From Rubripirellula lacrimiformis (GTDB lineage: Bacteria > Planctomycetota > Planctomycetia > Pirellulales > Pirellulaceae): 64,000 nucleotides of DNA. Of the stretch, positions 29,024 through 39,388 are shown one piece after another (positions within the stretch are counted from its first letter, which is position 1; every line of letters begins with the position of its first letter). A model generated the notes under the pieces. That model was not told the DNA's origin. It saw only the letters and a list, made by a program, of their open reading frames with translations, and did no database searches. The position numbers and the translations under genes are program-made. Location of the stretch: contig NZ_CP036525.1 of assembly GCF_007741535.1 (NCBI RefSeq), positions 4,092,001 through 4,156,000 of the forward strand, given 5' to 3'.

Positions 29024-31552
29024 CTAGGCGGCGTTTCGAAGCATCGGGGTTTGGCGATTGGCCAGAAGGGCGGCTTCACAAACAGCCAGTCGTCGCTCCG
29101 CCGCTTCGATGCGAGTCTTGTATTGCTGGATCAACAGCTTGCCGCGTGCCGTGCCCGCGCTCAATCGTGCCTTCAAGCGAGCCGTTTCGGTCTTGCTGGT
29201 CTCCGCTTCCGCTGCGATCTCGGTCAACGATTCCAATTTGCGTTGCTGGTCCTCGTGTTGTTCGCGAAGCACTCGCAGATGTTCGGCAAGCTCGCTGCAT
29301 TCCATCAACAGAACGGCTTCACGTTGTTCTTGCGTCTTGGTCACTCGCCGAGTCTCGTTTTCGGCACTGGCACGCTGTCCCCGCTCGTGTTCCAGAGAAC
29401 CCGTCAATTCATCGATCGTCGTTTGCAGCGCGTCGATGCGGGTTTGAAATTCGCTGTCACGTGCCTGCTGCGATTCGATGGATCGTTGTGCTGCGATCGC
29501 CGTTGCTTCGGTTGTTTCCTGCTGTGCAGCGAGTCGCAGTTCGCGTTCTTGTTCCCATGACGTCGTCACATCATCGATCGTCGTCTGCAGTTGGTTGATG
29601 CGGGTCTGGAACGTTTCGTACTGGGATTCCTGGACTTCGATCAACCTTCGTTCCTGGTCCTGCAGTTTCGCCAGCGTCGCTTCGCTTCGTTGCAACCGAT
29701 CGGTCGCCTCTTGTGATAGCTTCCACGACTCGGCGAGTTCTTGACGGGTTTGGATCAGTTCCTGTTTTACCGACACCAGATGGGCGCTGGCGGCGGCAAG
29801 GTCTGCCTGAGTCGATTCGGCCAACTGGATCGCCGCATCCTTGGCGTCGGCGAGTCCCTGGACTTCAATCCGTTTGTCGTTGAGTTCGTTTTCCGAAGTC
29901 TGGTGTTGCTTGCTGGCCTGTGCAAGTTCTGACCGACACTGGGCCAACGTCGCACGAACGCGAATCAGTTCGTCGTCTTTCGCACGAACTTCGTCGGCAA
30001 CATTGTCCAAATCCGTCTCTGCTCGTTTGGCATTGATCTCGGCGTCGGATACCGCTTGGGCCAAACGATTTGATTCGGTTTCGTGGCGAACGATCTCTTT
30101 CGAAAGGCTGTGACATTCGCGACGCAGTTCGGTGACCGCCAACCCAGCTTCGTGCAAATCGAAATCCTGACGTTCTAAGACTTGGACCAGCCCGTCATGG
30201 TTCATGGCAAGTTCGTTCAACCGACCATGGACTCGCTGCAGTTCTTGCGATTGGTTCTGGCTGATCGATTGAGTCCGGTAGGCCGTGTTCTTCCAAACCG
30301 ACAACGCACGCAGAGACTCTTCCAATGCACCTGTTTGCTGTTTGGCCAATCGGTCGCCCAGCACCGATGCCGCGTGGAATCGATGGGCTTCCCGGTCGAC
30401 GTTGTCCAGTAGCGTTTGTAGGCAGCGGATCGTATGCGATTGTCGCAACGAATCGTCAGCAGCATGGGCGCGACCGGCCTCGGCGTTCTGCTTCGATCTT
30501 TCAATTTCGATCTTCAACGCAGCGATCGTCGTTTCGCTGGATTCCAGCCGAGCCTTCAGTACGTTCGTTTTGATTCGCGACTCGGCAAGGTCGGCATTGG
30601 ATTGGCTGCGGATGCGGTCCATCTGCCGGGATGCATCTTCGGCGTTGGTTTTCGTTTCGGCCAGCTGATCGGCCAAGGTTCGGTTCTGTTGTTCCAGATC
30701 GCTTCGCTGTGCGTTCCAGGCCGCGCGGTCTGTGACCGCTTGATGCTTCAGTTCGGCAATCTGATGTTCGGCGGCTTTCGATCGACATTCCGCGTCGCGT
30801 TGCCAACGGCGGAACTGGTCCGCACGTGCAGCGGCAGCGATTTCCGCAGCCTCGTGGGCCCCGCGAAGTGTTCGCAGTTCCTGTGCATGGCCTTCGATCA
30901 AATCAGCGGTATGCTTCTGCGCTCGATCTCGGATCGACTGGACTTGCGAATTCAGAGATTGAATCTGCGTCTCTTGTTCGGCCAAATGCTTCTCGTAGCC
31001 GACGACATAGGCGCGGTATCGTTCGGACTCGGTTTCTCGCAGACTCTGGTGTTCGGAAAGCTGACTGTGAAGCAGATCCCGCTGTGCGGATGCCGCATCC
31101 AACTGGACGGTCAACTGCTGGGACTGCGTCGATGACTCGCGAAGCGAAGCCTCTAGAGTCCTGATATCGTGGCCCAGACGTTGCAGTTCACTCTCGCAAC
31201 CTCCACCGACTTCCGACAAAATTCGATTAGCCGCATGCTGTTGCGGCGTCAGCAGGTCCTGCAGTTTGTCCCGGCGAATCTTGACAGCTTGATTTGGTTT
31301 CGTGCTGCCGGATTGCTTGGCCGATCCACCAGCGATTGCCCGGTTCGCAGCATCGACGCTCATTTCCGGACGAATCGTCGCCGAAACTCGCGCCCGAGAT
31401 CGATCCGCCGTGGTGGGCTGGCGAAGGATCCCAATTGGCGGATCGTCAAGCGAAAGGCGTGCAACCTTCCCCGCAGGCAATGGCTGCGCAGCCGGCGAAA
31501 TCGCCTTGGCAGACGATTTTTGACGAAGATCTTGTTTGTCGAGCCACCACAT
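29024..31552 (-). CDS. Large coiled-coil protein of unknown function
   Basis: 842 residues from the ATG at 31552, which has GAGG 8 nt upstream. After a low-complexity leader of about 100 residues, almost the whole chain to residue about 820 is heptad-patterned, Glu/Gln/Ala/Leu-rich coiled coil like SMC arms or KfrA, with no ATPase domain. Two adjacent segments near residues 650-760 are similar to each other (FQTRINQLQTTIDDVTTSWE and FQTRIDALQTTIDELTGSLE, about 60 residues apart), an internal duplication. No signal peptide or membrane helix. A cytoskeletal, cell-size scaffold or DNA-organising role is possible but unsupported. Confidence 0.8.
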   Translation of the reverse strand: MWWLDKQDLRQKSSAKAISPAAQPLPAGKVARLSLDDPPIGILRQPTTADRSRARVSATIRPEMSVDAANRAIAGGSAKQSGSTKPNQAVKIRRDKLQDLLTPQQHAANRILSEVGGGCESELQRLGHDIRTLEASLRESSTQSQQLTVQLDAASAQRDLLHSQLSEHQSLRETESERYRAYVVGYEKHLAEQETQIQSLNSQVQSIRDRAQKHTADLIEGHAQELRTLRGAHEAAEIAAAARADQFRRWQRDAECRSKAAEHQIAELKHQAVTDRAAWNAQRSDLEQQNRTLADQLAETKTNAEDASRQMDRIRSQSNADLAESRIKTNVLKARLESSETTIAALKIEIERSKQNAEAGRAHAADDSLRQSHTIRCLQTLLDNVDREAHRFHAASVLGDRLAKQQTGALEESLRALSVWKNTAYRTQSISQNQSQELQRVHGRLNELAMNHDGLVQVLERQDFDLHEAGLAVTELRRECHSLSKEIVRHETESNRLAQAVSDAEINAKRAETDLDNVADEVRAKDDELIRVRATLAQCRSELAQASKQHQTSENELNDKRIEVQGLADAKDAAIQLAESTQADLAAASAHLVSVKQELIQTRQELAESWKLSQEATDRLQRSEATLAKLQDQERRLIEVQESQYETFQTRINQLQTTIDDVTTSWEQERELRLAAQQETTEATAIAAQRSIESQQARDSEFQTRIDALQTTIDELTGSLEHERGQRASAENETRRVTKTQEQREAVLLMECSELAEHLRVLREQHEDQQRKLESLTEIAAEAETSKTETARLKARLSAGTARGKLLIQQYKTRIEAAERRLAVCEAALLANRQTPMLRNAA

Positions 31553-31555
31553 CAC

Positions 31556-31824
31556 GCGACCTCGTGTCTCGCTTACGTGCCTATCTTGGGTTCATCCCGT
31601 TTTCCAATCCCAACAGTACCGAATTGCCCGAACCGAACGCAAACCCAAGTTTTTTATGGGCGCAGGGCCTGCGGAAACGGCGGTGCCTGAATGCTGGATC
31701 CGCGTCGCTTCGCTCCTTGATCCGGCCTACTGGATGGACCGGGGGGGCTTTACCCGCATTTGGCTTCATCCCAATCGCCCGGTGGGGGCGATTGGGCGAT
31801 CATTCGATCGGCGAGGGGGTGGGA
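31556..31824. other. Intergenic region
   Basis: About 270 bp between two minus-strand genes. No coding or RNA feature was recognised. Confidence 0.4.
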
Positions 31825-34800
31825 CTAGGACTTGTCTGCGCGACGCAGAAGCACGACCCAGTCGTTCGCTTCGGACAATGGATCCGGTGACCCTGGGGGA
31901 TTGCCCAGTTCGACCGAACCACCACCGGAAACCTGACTCACCGAACCGTTGGCCAGCGAACCACCGGTGCGGGGGTTATGCCACTGCACCGTGTACGTTC
32001 CGTCTGCATCCGACAGGTCCAGCGACGCCGATCCCAGCTCGGGCAGGTACACGACGTAGGTGTCCGATGCCTTCGCCAAGCAGAAATTGCCCGGTTCATG
32101 CTTGGGGTTGCCGATCAACGCGTCGGCGTTGGTCATTTCCCAAAACGGAACTTCGTTGTCGTGGAAAAATTCAATCGCGATTCGGCAATAGTCCCAGCTC
32201 TGGTCGCGGCTTCGCCAGTCTTCGCAAACGATATCGTTCTGGTCAAACTGGTACCCAAAGTAGTACTCGCATCCGGCACCGCCACCCATCAACGTTCCCC
32301 AAAGGGTTTGTTTGCGGACCTTGTGTTGGGTGTAGGCCATCTTTCCGTTTCGGTCATGCCCGTCGAATCCGTTGTACCCCAGGTCGGGGCATTGGGCGTG
32401 CGCGGCCGAGCCCGACTCGTCGAACGCTACCACCCACGGTTTGCCCGCTTCGGTCGACTTTTTGACCCAGTAAACGGTTTCGGCATGAGTGGTTTCTAGG
32501 CTGCTGTTTTGCAGCGACACACCTGTCAACTGAGACTTGTCGCCCAACAGTGGTCCGTAGACCTGGTCCTGTTGTCCCGGGTACGTGTGGATCACGATGG
32601 GGTGATCGTAGGCGTCGGTTTCCGCGATGTAGTTGATCATCGCTTGGTGTTGTTCGTAGGTCTGCGTGTTCTCTTCACCCAGGTTCCAATTCAACGCCAA
32701 GTTATGTCCGAATCGAGCGATCAGTTCGCGGATGTAAAGTTTCCGCTGAACGCCCAAGTCGCCACCGTCAAGCGATGCGGGAACATTCCCATCGCCACGT
32801 CCCTTGTTATGGTCGTCGTTCTCGGTTTCTTGCATCTTGAAGTGCAAATACATGCCACGCTGCGTACCGTGATCGAACACCACCGACCACTGGCCCAGTT
32901 TGCTGCAGTCATAGTGAAGCTTGTCATCGCGGTGAATGAACGGCCACACATTGTCGCCATCACCGGCCGCGTTGTAGGTCAAGAACGAAAACGCGTTGCA
33001 GCCTTTCCCGGACAGGTAGTTGATGGCACCGATCAACCCTTTGCCCTTACCGTCGCCCCAAGTTGGGTCGCCCGATTGCCAATCTTTCTCGTGTGCCGAC
33101 CACGTTTTCAGCGGCGCTCGCTTGGGATTCCCCGCGATCGTGTTGTCAAAGTCGGTATACGCCAGCAGAGTTTCCGGTGCATCGGCCCCAACCTTCAAAA
33201 AGTACTTGCCGGTTCCGGCGAACTGCAGATATCGTTTGCCGACATAATTCAATCGGCCTTGGGCCCGCAGGTCGGATCCCGTTTTATCCGACGCTTGCAC
33301 GTCGAACGAACCGGTCAGACCATCGTAGGGTTTGACGGCAGATGACTTGGCATCGTCGTCCAGCGCGGCAAGTTTTCCCTGCTGGAACGACACCTTGTAC
33401 GTCCAGGTTCCCGGACGATCGGCCGCGAAGTTCGCACGCCACACGGTTCCGGAATCCGCCGATGTGTTGGCGGCGTTTCCATCGGCATCAAAGTACCCAG
33501 GGATCTGGTAGCGAACGCCATCGGGATGCGAAAATTCGACCGTCATCCGATAGTCGGTAAACGGGTTGGGCACATTGTCTTGTTCGTGTGCGTAGGGGCC
33601 CTGGATCGTCAGCATCGTGCGATGCCAAGTCTTCGTGGCACCCTCGATCTTAACGCTACCATCGCCATTTGCTTGACGCGGGGTTTGAAGCGGCGCGTCG
33701 CTGACCGAACGTGTCGGACTCGACTTTGCCGATTCGGCGACCAGCTTGGCTTGTTCTTTGAAATGCGGGGCGGCCGCTTCACGCGTCGCCTTGTCCGCTG
33801 GCCGAAAGGCAACACCTGCCCAGCGCGCTCGGCTGTACTCTTTCCCATCGCTGCTTTGGATCTGCGATTCCACGACCACGATCGCTCCCTCGGTCAGCGC
33901 CACCTTATTCCATGTTTTGTGGAACGTCTTGCCCTCTTCGTAAGTCTGTTTCGACAACGGGCATGTGTGGTCGCCGATCTTCTCGCCGTCTGCACTGACT
34001 TGGTAAGTCGATTGGCCGTCGTTTTCACCGACGGCAAGCAGCGTCACGTCATAGACACCGGTGGGAAACGGGAACGTCCGCTCTGCCTTGCCCTGTTTGT
34101 CCTTTTCGGGGTTGATCGCCATCCACTTTTGGTTGTCCAGGTAGTAACCCGACTTCTTTGCCTCTGCGAACATCTTCGCAGTCATCGTCAGCTGACGCTG
34201 GTCCGCTGCGGTCGCGGGCTTCTGTGCATTGGGTGCCTCGTCGGCCACAGGCGCCGTATCCGCGGTCGGTGGAACTGCGGCTACCAAACGGAACGACTTG
34301 GGCGATGTTCCCGATTGGACCCTCGACTCTGGTCCGGCGTCGTCGGGACGAACAAATTCGCGGTCGGTCGTCATGAACCATTTGTCGAACTCGAATCCAT
34401 CTTCGCGCATCGAGAAATGGATGACGTGGTCGCCGGGTTCTTTGATATCCAGAAAGATCTTGTGAGGTTCGCCGCAGTGGGTCTCGTTGGTGCGTTGATT
34501 GCTGTCCCAACGCCATGTGTTTTTACCTTGGCACCATTGCAGACGCTGTCCACTTTCGGGCCAGGTGCCGTCGATGCCGACGTGCAAACCATTGTCTTCG
34601 GGGCCGGTGGAATGCGCGCGGACCCAAACGTAATAGCGTCCCGGCGTTTGGATATGGACGCGATAGTCCAACACCGCCATCTTTCCCGGTTCAGGCGAAA
34701 AATTGGTACCCCGGATCAGTTTGTCTGCGTGCGTGCGGCGAGTGTCGGGCAGAATTTCTAGATACGCACCGCCACTGGCTCCGGCGGTGTGATTGGGGTC

Positions 34801-35034
34801 ACCGTCGGGAGCAACCGCGGGAGTCAAATCGGCGTGCGTCAGATAGAACGCTCGCGTGTCCGTTTTGGATTGCTTGACAAAATGCTCCGCCTCGACGGCG
34901 ACCATGCCGTCACGCTCGGCGAAAGTCAGTGACGAATCTGCGATCGGTGCCTGACCCTGGGCCGCAGCAAAGCCAGTTAAAATTGCCAACGATAACGTGG
35001 TGGCAAGGCAGCAGACGTGTCTACAGAATCTCAT
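31825..35034 (-). CDS. Secreted multidomain glycosidase-like protein (DUF5060 plus apiosidase-like TIM barrel)
   Basis: 1069 residues from the ATG at 35034, with a signal peptide ending about FAAAQG. The first about 240 residues are carbohydrate-binding-like ([30 protein letters not shown]), as in GH115/PA14-type accessory modules. A DUF5060 sandwich follows ([47 protein letters not shown]), then a TIM-barrel catalytic region ([37 protein letters not shown] with candidate acidic residues, [12 protein letters not shown]). The C-terminal beta-domain resembles the putative collagen-binding domain ([13 protein letters not shown]). Likely a polysaccharide-cleaving enzyme acting outside the cytoplasm. 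Substrate unknown. Confidence 0.85.
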   Translation of the reverse strand: MRFCRHVCCLATTLSLAILTGFAAAQGQAPIADSSLTFAERDGMVAVEAEHFVKQSKTDTRAFYLTHADLTPAVAPDGDPNHTAGASGGAYLEILPDTRRTHADKLIRGTNFSPEPGKMAVLDYRVHIQTPGRYYVWVRAHSTGPEDNGLHVGIDGTWPESGQRLQWCQGKNTWRWDSNQRTNETHCGEPHKIFLDIKEPGDHVIHFSMREDGFEFDKWFMTTDREFVRPDDAGPESRVQSGTSPKSFRLVAAVPPTADTAPVADEAPNAQKPATAADQRQLTMTAKMFAEAKKSGYYLDNQKWMAINPEKDKQGKAERTFPFPTGVYDVTLLAVGENDGQSTYQVSADGEKIGDHTCPLSKQTYEEGKTFHKTWNKVALTEGAIVVVESQIQSSDGKEYSRARWAGVAFRPADKATREAAAPHFKEQAKLVAESAKSSPTRSVSDAPLQTPRQANGDGSVKIEGATKTWHRTMLTIQGPYAHEQDNVPNPFTDYRMTVEFSHPDGVRYQIPGYFDADGNAANTSADSGTVWRANFAADRPGTWTYKVSFQQGKLAALDDDAKSSAVKPYDGLTGSFDVQASDKTGSDLRAQGRLNYVGKRYLQFAGTGKYFLKVGADAPETLLAYTDFDNTIAGNPKRAPLKTWSAHEKDWQSGDPTWGDGKGKGLIGAINYLSGKGCNAFSFLTYNAAGDGDNVWPFIHRDDKLHYDCSKLGQWSVVFDHGTQRGMYLHFKMQETENDDHNKGRGDGNVPASLDGGDLGVQRKLYIRELIARFGHNLALNWNLGEENTQTYEQHQAMINYIAETDAYDHPIVIHTYPGQQDQVYGPLLGDKSQLTGVSLQNSSLETTHAETVYWVKKSTEAGKPWVVAFDESGSAAHAQCPDLGYNGFDGHDRNGKMAYTQHKVRKQTLWGTLMGGGAGCEYYFGYQFDQNDIVCEDWRSRDQSWDYCRIAIEFFHDNEVPFWEMTNADALIGNPKHEPGNFCLAKASDTYVVYLPELGSASLDLSDADGTYTVQWHNPRTGGSLANGSVSQVSGGGSVELGNPPGSPDPLSEANDWVVLLRRADKS

Positions 35035-35206
35035 TCTTAACTCGAGGGCTAACGGGGAAATCAAACTGGGGTGGCCCAACAGTTTATCCGCCCTCGTCCG
35101 CCCAATGTTGTCCTGTCACCCACAAACAGGCTGAATTCCGTCGCAAATAAATCGCGCCCGGAATGTGATTTTTCACACCTCGCGGCGCTTCAACCCACAC
35201 GGTCGA

Positions 35207-36544
35207 TCATGTCGATTTTTGCGGGAACTGCCGAAACACGTTGATCGCGATGAAGATCGATACGGTCAACAAAATCGACCCGACCAATAGTGGCGCACCG
35301 GGCAATTGCACCGGAGCCGAATCGCTGATGAAGTAGCTGAACAACAGCGTATTGAAAAACAACGGTGCGATGATGTTCGTCAGACTTGTCAAAGATGTCA
35401 AAGCGCCCTGGATCCGTCCCTGTTCGGTTTCCGAAACCGATCCCGTCACCAAACTTTGAATGGCGGGTGCCGAAACGCCGCCAAAGGCGCCAAACACGAT
35501 GATGCACGGGATCATCCAACCCTCGGTCGCCAATCCATACCCCGCAAACGCCAGCGCCGAAATGATCGTTCCGCCGATCACGGCACCCCGTTCGCCGAAC
35601 CGCTTGATGACCGGCCGAACCATGCCCCCCTGAACGATGATCGCCATCACCCCGACCAAGCCCAGTGCCAATCCGTTGGTCGATGCGTCCCAGCTGAAAC
35701 GGAAACCCGTGTACAGAACCCAGACGTTTTCCAGCCCACGTTGGGCCAACGATTTGCAAACGAACACCGCGGCCAAGGCGGCCACCATCGGGTACGCGCC
35801 CAAACGGCGGATCGAACCAAGCGGATTAGCGCCTCGCAGCGTAAAGGGAGTGCGTTTGTCGGGCGCAAGTGACTCGGGAACGACAAAATAGCCGTACAAC
35901 CAATTCACCAAAGCCAAACCAGCGGCAACAAAGAACGGCAGTCGAAGACTGATGCCGCCAAGCAATCCGCCCAGCGCCGGTCCGATCGTAAACCCAAGGC
36001 CAAACATCACGCCGACCAAGCCAAAGTTTCTCGCTCGCGTCTCGTCCGTCGAAACGTCCGCGATGTACGCGTTTCCGGTCGTTAACGACGCACCCATGAT
36101 CCCGGCCAAAATTCGGCCCACGAACAACCAAAAGATGTTCGGCGCGAATCCTTGGATCAAGAAATCGATTCCCAATCCAAACATCGAAACCAACAACACC
36201 GGGCGTCTGCCGAATCGATCCGACAGGGCACCGATGATGGGCGCGAACAGGAACTGCATCAACGCATAGGTAGCACCGATGACGCCAACATAGCGGCCAG
36301 CTCTCGAAAAGTTCTTGGTGGTGTCCAGCACCTCGGGCGTAGGCAAACTGGTCGCTGCCGCTTCGCCAAAGGCGGGGCTGACCTCCGTTTCGATGACGGA
36401 TGTCACCGGGTCTTCGCCCACCAATTCACGAACCAATTCAGGCAACACCGGGATCACGATCCCAATGCCCAGAATGTCGATGAAAAGAGTTAACAGGATG
36501 AACGCGATCGCGGCTTTCCGCGGCTGCTTGGTCGAATCAGTCAT
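35207..36544 (-). CDS. MFS transporter of the TetA/TCR-like drug:H+ antiporter group
   Basis: 445 residues with 12 predicted membrane helices. The first helix is AFILLTLFIDILGIGIVIPVLPEL; the MFS motif A region after TM2 reads GALSDRFGRRPVLLVSMFG and motif C appears in the GFTIGPALGGLLGG region, as in tetracycline-type exporters. An extra hydrophilic stretch of about 45 residues separates TM1 and TM2. It lies 3 bp downstream of the sugar-isomerase-like gene, so the two form a tight pair. In this sugar context it could move a metabolite instead of a drug. That is inference. Confidence 0.9.
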   Translation of the reverse strand: MTDSTKQPRKAAIAFILLTLFIDILGIGIVIPVLPELVRELVGEDPVTSVIETEVSPAFGEAAATSLPTPEVLDTTKNFSRAGRYVGVIGATYALMQFLFAPIIGALSDRFGRRPVLLVSMFGLGIDFLIQGFAPNIFWLFVGRILAGIMGASLTTGNAYIADVSTDETRARNFGLVGVMFGLGFTIGPALGGLLGGISLRLPFFVAAGLALVNWLYGYFVVPESLAPDKRTPFTLRGANPLGSIRRLGAYPMVAALAAVFVCKSLAQRGLENVWVLYTGFRFSWDASTNGLALGLVGVMAIIVQGGMVRPVIKRFGERGAVIGGTIISALAFAGYGLATEGWMIPCIIVFGAFGGVSAPAIQSLVTGSVSETEQGRIQGALTSLTSLTNIIAPLFFNTLLFSYFISDSAPVQLPGAPLLVGSILLTVSIFIAINVFRQFPQKST

Positions 36545-36547
36545 TTC

Positions 36548-37321
36548 CTAAAACCACCCAGCCACTTGTTTCAGTCCATCAAGGGCATCGTCCAACGGCC
36601 AGTACTCCAGCCCGACATAGCCTGCGTAAGGCGTCTTTCGGATCGCATCAAAGATCTGTGGATAGTTCAATTCGCCGCGAGTCAGTTCGTGACGGCCCGG
36701 GTTACCGGCTGCGTGAAAGTGCCCGATCTTGGCAATGTTTTCGGTCAGGTTCGCAATCACATGACCTTCGCTGATCTGTTGATGGTAGATATCGAACACG
36801 ACTTTGACTTGCTCGCTATCGACCTGATCAATGATCTCGAACGCCTCGTCGCTGCGGACCAGATAGTAGCCGGCGTGATCGATTCGCTCGTTCAGGGGTT
36901 CGATCACCAGCGTGATTCCCGACTGATCCAACAATTTTGCCGCTGATTGGAGGCCTTCGACCAGACAATCGTGTTGTTCTTGGCGGTCGACTCCGACGCG
37001 AAAGTCGCCGACTTGCGAAATCAACGTGGGGCACTTCAATCGCTGGGCGGCACTGATCGATTCGCCAAGCCCGTCCAGATACTCGGCTCGCGTGGCCGGA
37101 TCGACCAGCGACACAAATTTGGTGCAACAAGCCGAAATCTGCATCGAATGTTGGTCTCGAGCCGTTTCGATGGCGTCGAGGTCCTTGTCCCACCAGCCCC
37201 AAAATTCGAATGCTTGGATCCCCGTGGACGCGACTTTGGCGATCGCATCCGCTGAATCGAGCTCTCCCAGCACCGCATCAATGCAGACGGAGGGTTGAAA
37301 ATGGGGCAACGGACTTGTCAT
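36548..37321 (-). CDS. Hydroxypyruvate-isomerase-like TIM-barrel protein (sugar phosphate isomerase/epimerase superfamily)
   Basis: 257 residues, AP-endonuclease-2-like (beta/alpha)8 barrel. Metal-ligand regions: VIEPLNERIDHAGYYL with the first Glu, VVFDIYHQQISEGHVI with Asp/His, IGHFHAAGNPGRHELTRGELNY and VGLEYWPLDD with the last Glu. This pattern matches Hyi-type hydroxypyruvate isomerases, a family also containing ketose 3-epimerases. Placed 3 bp before the MFS gene and divergent from the DUF1080-dehydrogenase fusion, it probably isomerises a sugar-derived intermediate. Confidence 0.88.
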   Translation of the reverse strand: MTSPLPHFQPSVCIDAVLGELDSADAIAKVASTGIQAFEFWGWWDKDLDAIETARDQHSMQISACCTKFVSLVDPATRAEYLDGLGESISAAQRLKCPTLISQVGDFRVGVDRQEQHDCLVEGLQSAAKLLDQSGITLVIEPLNERIDHAGYYLVRSDEAFEIIDQVDSEQVKVVFDIYHQQISEGHVIANLTENIAKIGHFHAAGNPGRHELTRGELNYPQIFDAIRKTPYAGYVGLEYWPLDDALDGLKQVAGWF

Positions 37322-37414
37322 TTGGGCGTTTCCTTCGCAGTTGTGGCTCGTTCAGCGATGAATAATACTCTTGGAGTTCGTTTTACCCACCCCGCCTTCC
37401 CCGGATCCCACTCC

Positions 37415-39388
37415 ATGAGATTTGCGAAACGTCATTTCGCGACCGTCGCCACGTCGGTTGCCATGAGTTTGCCCCTTTCCCTCGCTGGCCCTTTTTCGCT
37501 TGCTGCTCCACTGGCACACGCTGAAACACCGGTCAATCAGCTATCCCAGTCCGAACAACGAAGCGGTTGGAAGATGCTGTTCGATGGCAAAACCACCGAC
37601 GGATGGCGCAACTATAAAAAAGACAAAGTTTCCGACGGCTGGAAGATCGAGGACGGCGCGCTGGTCCGATCCAAGAAAGGCGCCGGCGACATCATCACCA
37701 AAGATAAGTACGGTTCGTTCGAACTGTCGCTGGAATACAAGATCAGCGAAGCCGGCAACAGCGGAGTGATGTTCCATGTCGCTGAAACCGATGGCCCGCC
37801 TTGGCACACCGGTCCGGAAATCCAAGTTCAGGACAATGTGGACGGCCACGATCCGCAAAAAGCAGGTTGGTTGTACCAGCTGTACAAACCTTCGGCACCC
37901 AGTTGGTCCAAGGACCAATCGGTCGTCGATTCGACTCGCCCAGCCGGCCAATGGAATCAGCTTTACATTCGCATCGCCAAGAATGACTGCGAAGTCTGCA
38001 TGAACGGCGTTCGATACTTCCGTTTCAAACTTGGCAACAAGGATTGGAAGGAACGCGTCGCGGCCAGCAAGTTTGCCAAACTGGCCGACTTCGGAAGCTT
38101 GGGCGAAGGCTACATCTGTCTTCAAGATCACAATGACTTGGTTTCCTATCGCAACATCAAAGTACGCGAGATCGCGGATGACGGATCGGTTCCACAACCG
38201 ATCGATGGCAAGCTAGGCATGTCCAGCAATCTGGCCTTTCCAAATCTGAAATGGGATCAATGGGAAGCCGTGGATGATTCCGGCAAGATCCGCGACTTGC
38301 GTTTGCTGGAACTGACCTTCGCCAACGACGATAGCAACCGGTTGTACGCCGCGTCGCAATACGGTGCGATCTGGTCGTTCGATAACCAAGCCGATGTTTC
38401 GGATTCCAAGCTGGTCCTAGACCTGCGTGGCAAAGTTCACGATTGGAAACGATCGGGTGCCAACGAACAGGGTTTGTTGGGATTGGCAATGCACCCCGAT
38501 TTCAAGAACACTCGCCACTTCTACGTCTACTATTCGCACCCTAGCGAATCGAAGTCGGTGCTGTCGCGTTTCACCATGTCCAAGGACAATCCATTGGTGG
38601 CTGATCCCGCATCGGAATTGGTGCTGATGGAAATCGATCAACCGTACCAAAACCACAACGGCGGCAGCATCGAATTTGGTCCTGATGGATTTCTGTACGT
38701 CAGCCTTGGTGACGGCGGCGACCGCAACGATCCGCACGGCAACGGGCAAAACCTGGCGACCCTGCTCGGTTCGATCCTGCGAATCGATGTCGATCATCCT
38801 GCCGATGGAAAGAACTACGGAATTCCTGCGGATAACCCGTTTGTCGATGTCAAAGACGCACGTCCAGAAATCTTTGCATACGGCATGCGTAACCCATGGC
38901 GAATCGCTTTCGATCCCAAAACCGGCGATCTTTGGGCCGGCGATGTGGGGCAAGAACTATGGGAAGAAGTCGACGTGATCACCAAGGGTGGCAACTACGG
39001 CTGGAGCACCCGCGAAGGTTCACACGCGTTCGGCAACCGATCGGCTTCCGAAAACGCCAGCGATCCAATCGAACCGGTTTGGGAATACGACCACCAGATC
39101 GGCAAGTCGATCACCGGCGGACGCGTCTATCGCAACAGCCGACTGCCCCAACTCGACGGCCGCTACATCTACGCCGACTATGTCACCGGTTCGGTTTGGG
39201 CGTTGACGTTTGACCCTGCCACCAAGACCGTGATTCGGAATGAACAGATCATTCCGGATAGCGTCGCAGTTTTGGCGTTTGGTCAAGATGCGGCCGGCGA
39301 AGTCTACGTGCTGACCAACAGCACACGCGGCGAATGCATCTATCGCTTCGACGGTGCCGCTGCGGGATCCGAGGCTGCCAAGAAGTAG
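37415..39388 (+). CDS. Secreted fusion: DUF1080 (3-keto-glycoside hydrolase type) plus glucose/sorbosone dehydrogenase
   Basis: 657 residues from the ATG at 37415, chosen for its signal peptide (RFAKRHFATVATSVAMS to AHAE). Residues about 45-255 are a DUF1080 concanavalin-like domain (WKMLFDGKTTDGWRNYKKD, GSFELSLEYKISEAGNSGVM, GPEIQVQDN, GQWNQLYIRIAKNDCEVCMN). Residues about 270-645 are a six-bladed GSDH/PQQ-dependent aldose dehydrogenase propeller (NEQGLLGLAMHPDFKNTRHF, NHNGGSIEFGPDGFLYVSLGDGG, EIFAYGMRNPWRIAFDPKTG, GDVGQELWEEVDVI). DUF1080 enzymes are reported to act on 3-keto-glycosides; GSDH enzymes oxidise sugars with PQQ. It overlaps the convergent PQQ-like gene by 49 bp at the 3-prime ends. 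Confidence 0.9.
   Translation: MRFAKRHFATVATSVAMSLPLSLAGPFSLAAPLAHAETPVNQLSQSEQRSGWKMLFDGKTTDGWRNYKKDKVSDGWKIEDGALVRSKKGAGDIITKDKYGSFELSLEYKISEAGNSGVMFHVAETDGPPWHTGPEIQVQDNVDGHDPQKAGWLYQLYKPSAPSWSKDQSVVDSTRPAGQWNQLYIRIAKNDCEVCMNGVRYFRFKLGNKDWKERVAASKFAKLADFGSLGEGYICLQDHNDLVSYRNIKVREIADDGSVPQPIDGKLGMSSNLAFPNLKWDQWEAVDDSGKIRDLRLLELTFANDDSNRLYAASQYGAIWSFDNQADVSDSKLVLDLRGKVHDWKRSGANEQGLLGLAMHPDFKNTRHFYVYYSHPSESKSVLSRFTMSKDNPLVADPASELVLMEIDQPYQNHNGGSIEFGPDGFLYVSLGDGGDRNDPHGNGQNLATLLGSILRIDVDHPADGKNYGIPADNPFVDVKDARPEIFAYGMRNPWRIAFDPKTGDLWAGDVGQELWEEVDVITKGGNYGWSTREGSHAFGNRSASENASDPIEPVWEYDHQIGKSITGGRVYRNSRLPQLDGRYIYADYVTGSVWALTFDPATKTVIRNEQIIPDSVAVLAFGQDAAGEVYVLTNSTRGECIYRFDGAAAGSEAAKK

Noticed and set aside
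33526-34761. 411-codon plus-strand frame over the DUF5060 gene
   Set aside because: No family feature; the minus strand encodes a signal peptide and recognisable domains over the same bases.
35190-35759. 189-codon minus-strand frame overlapping the MFS gene
   Set aside because: Alternative frame of the transporter, Gly/Arg/Asp-rich, no helices.
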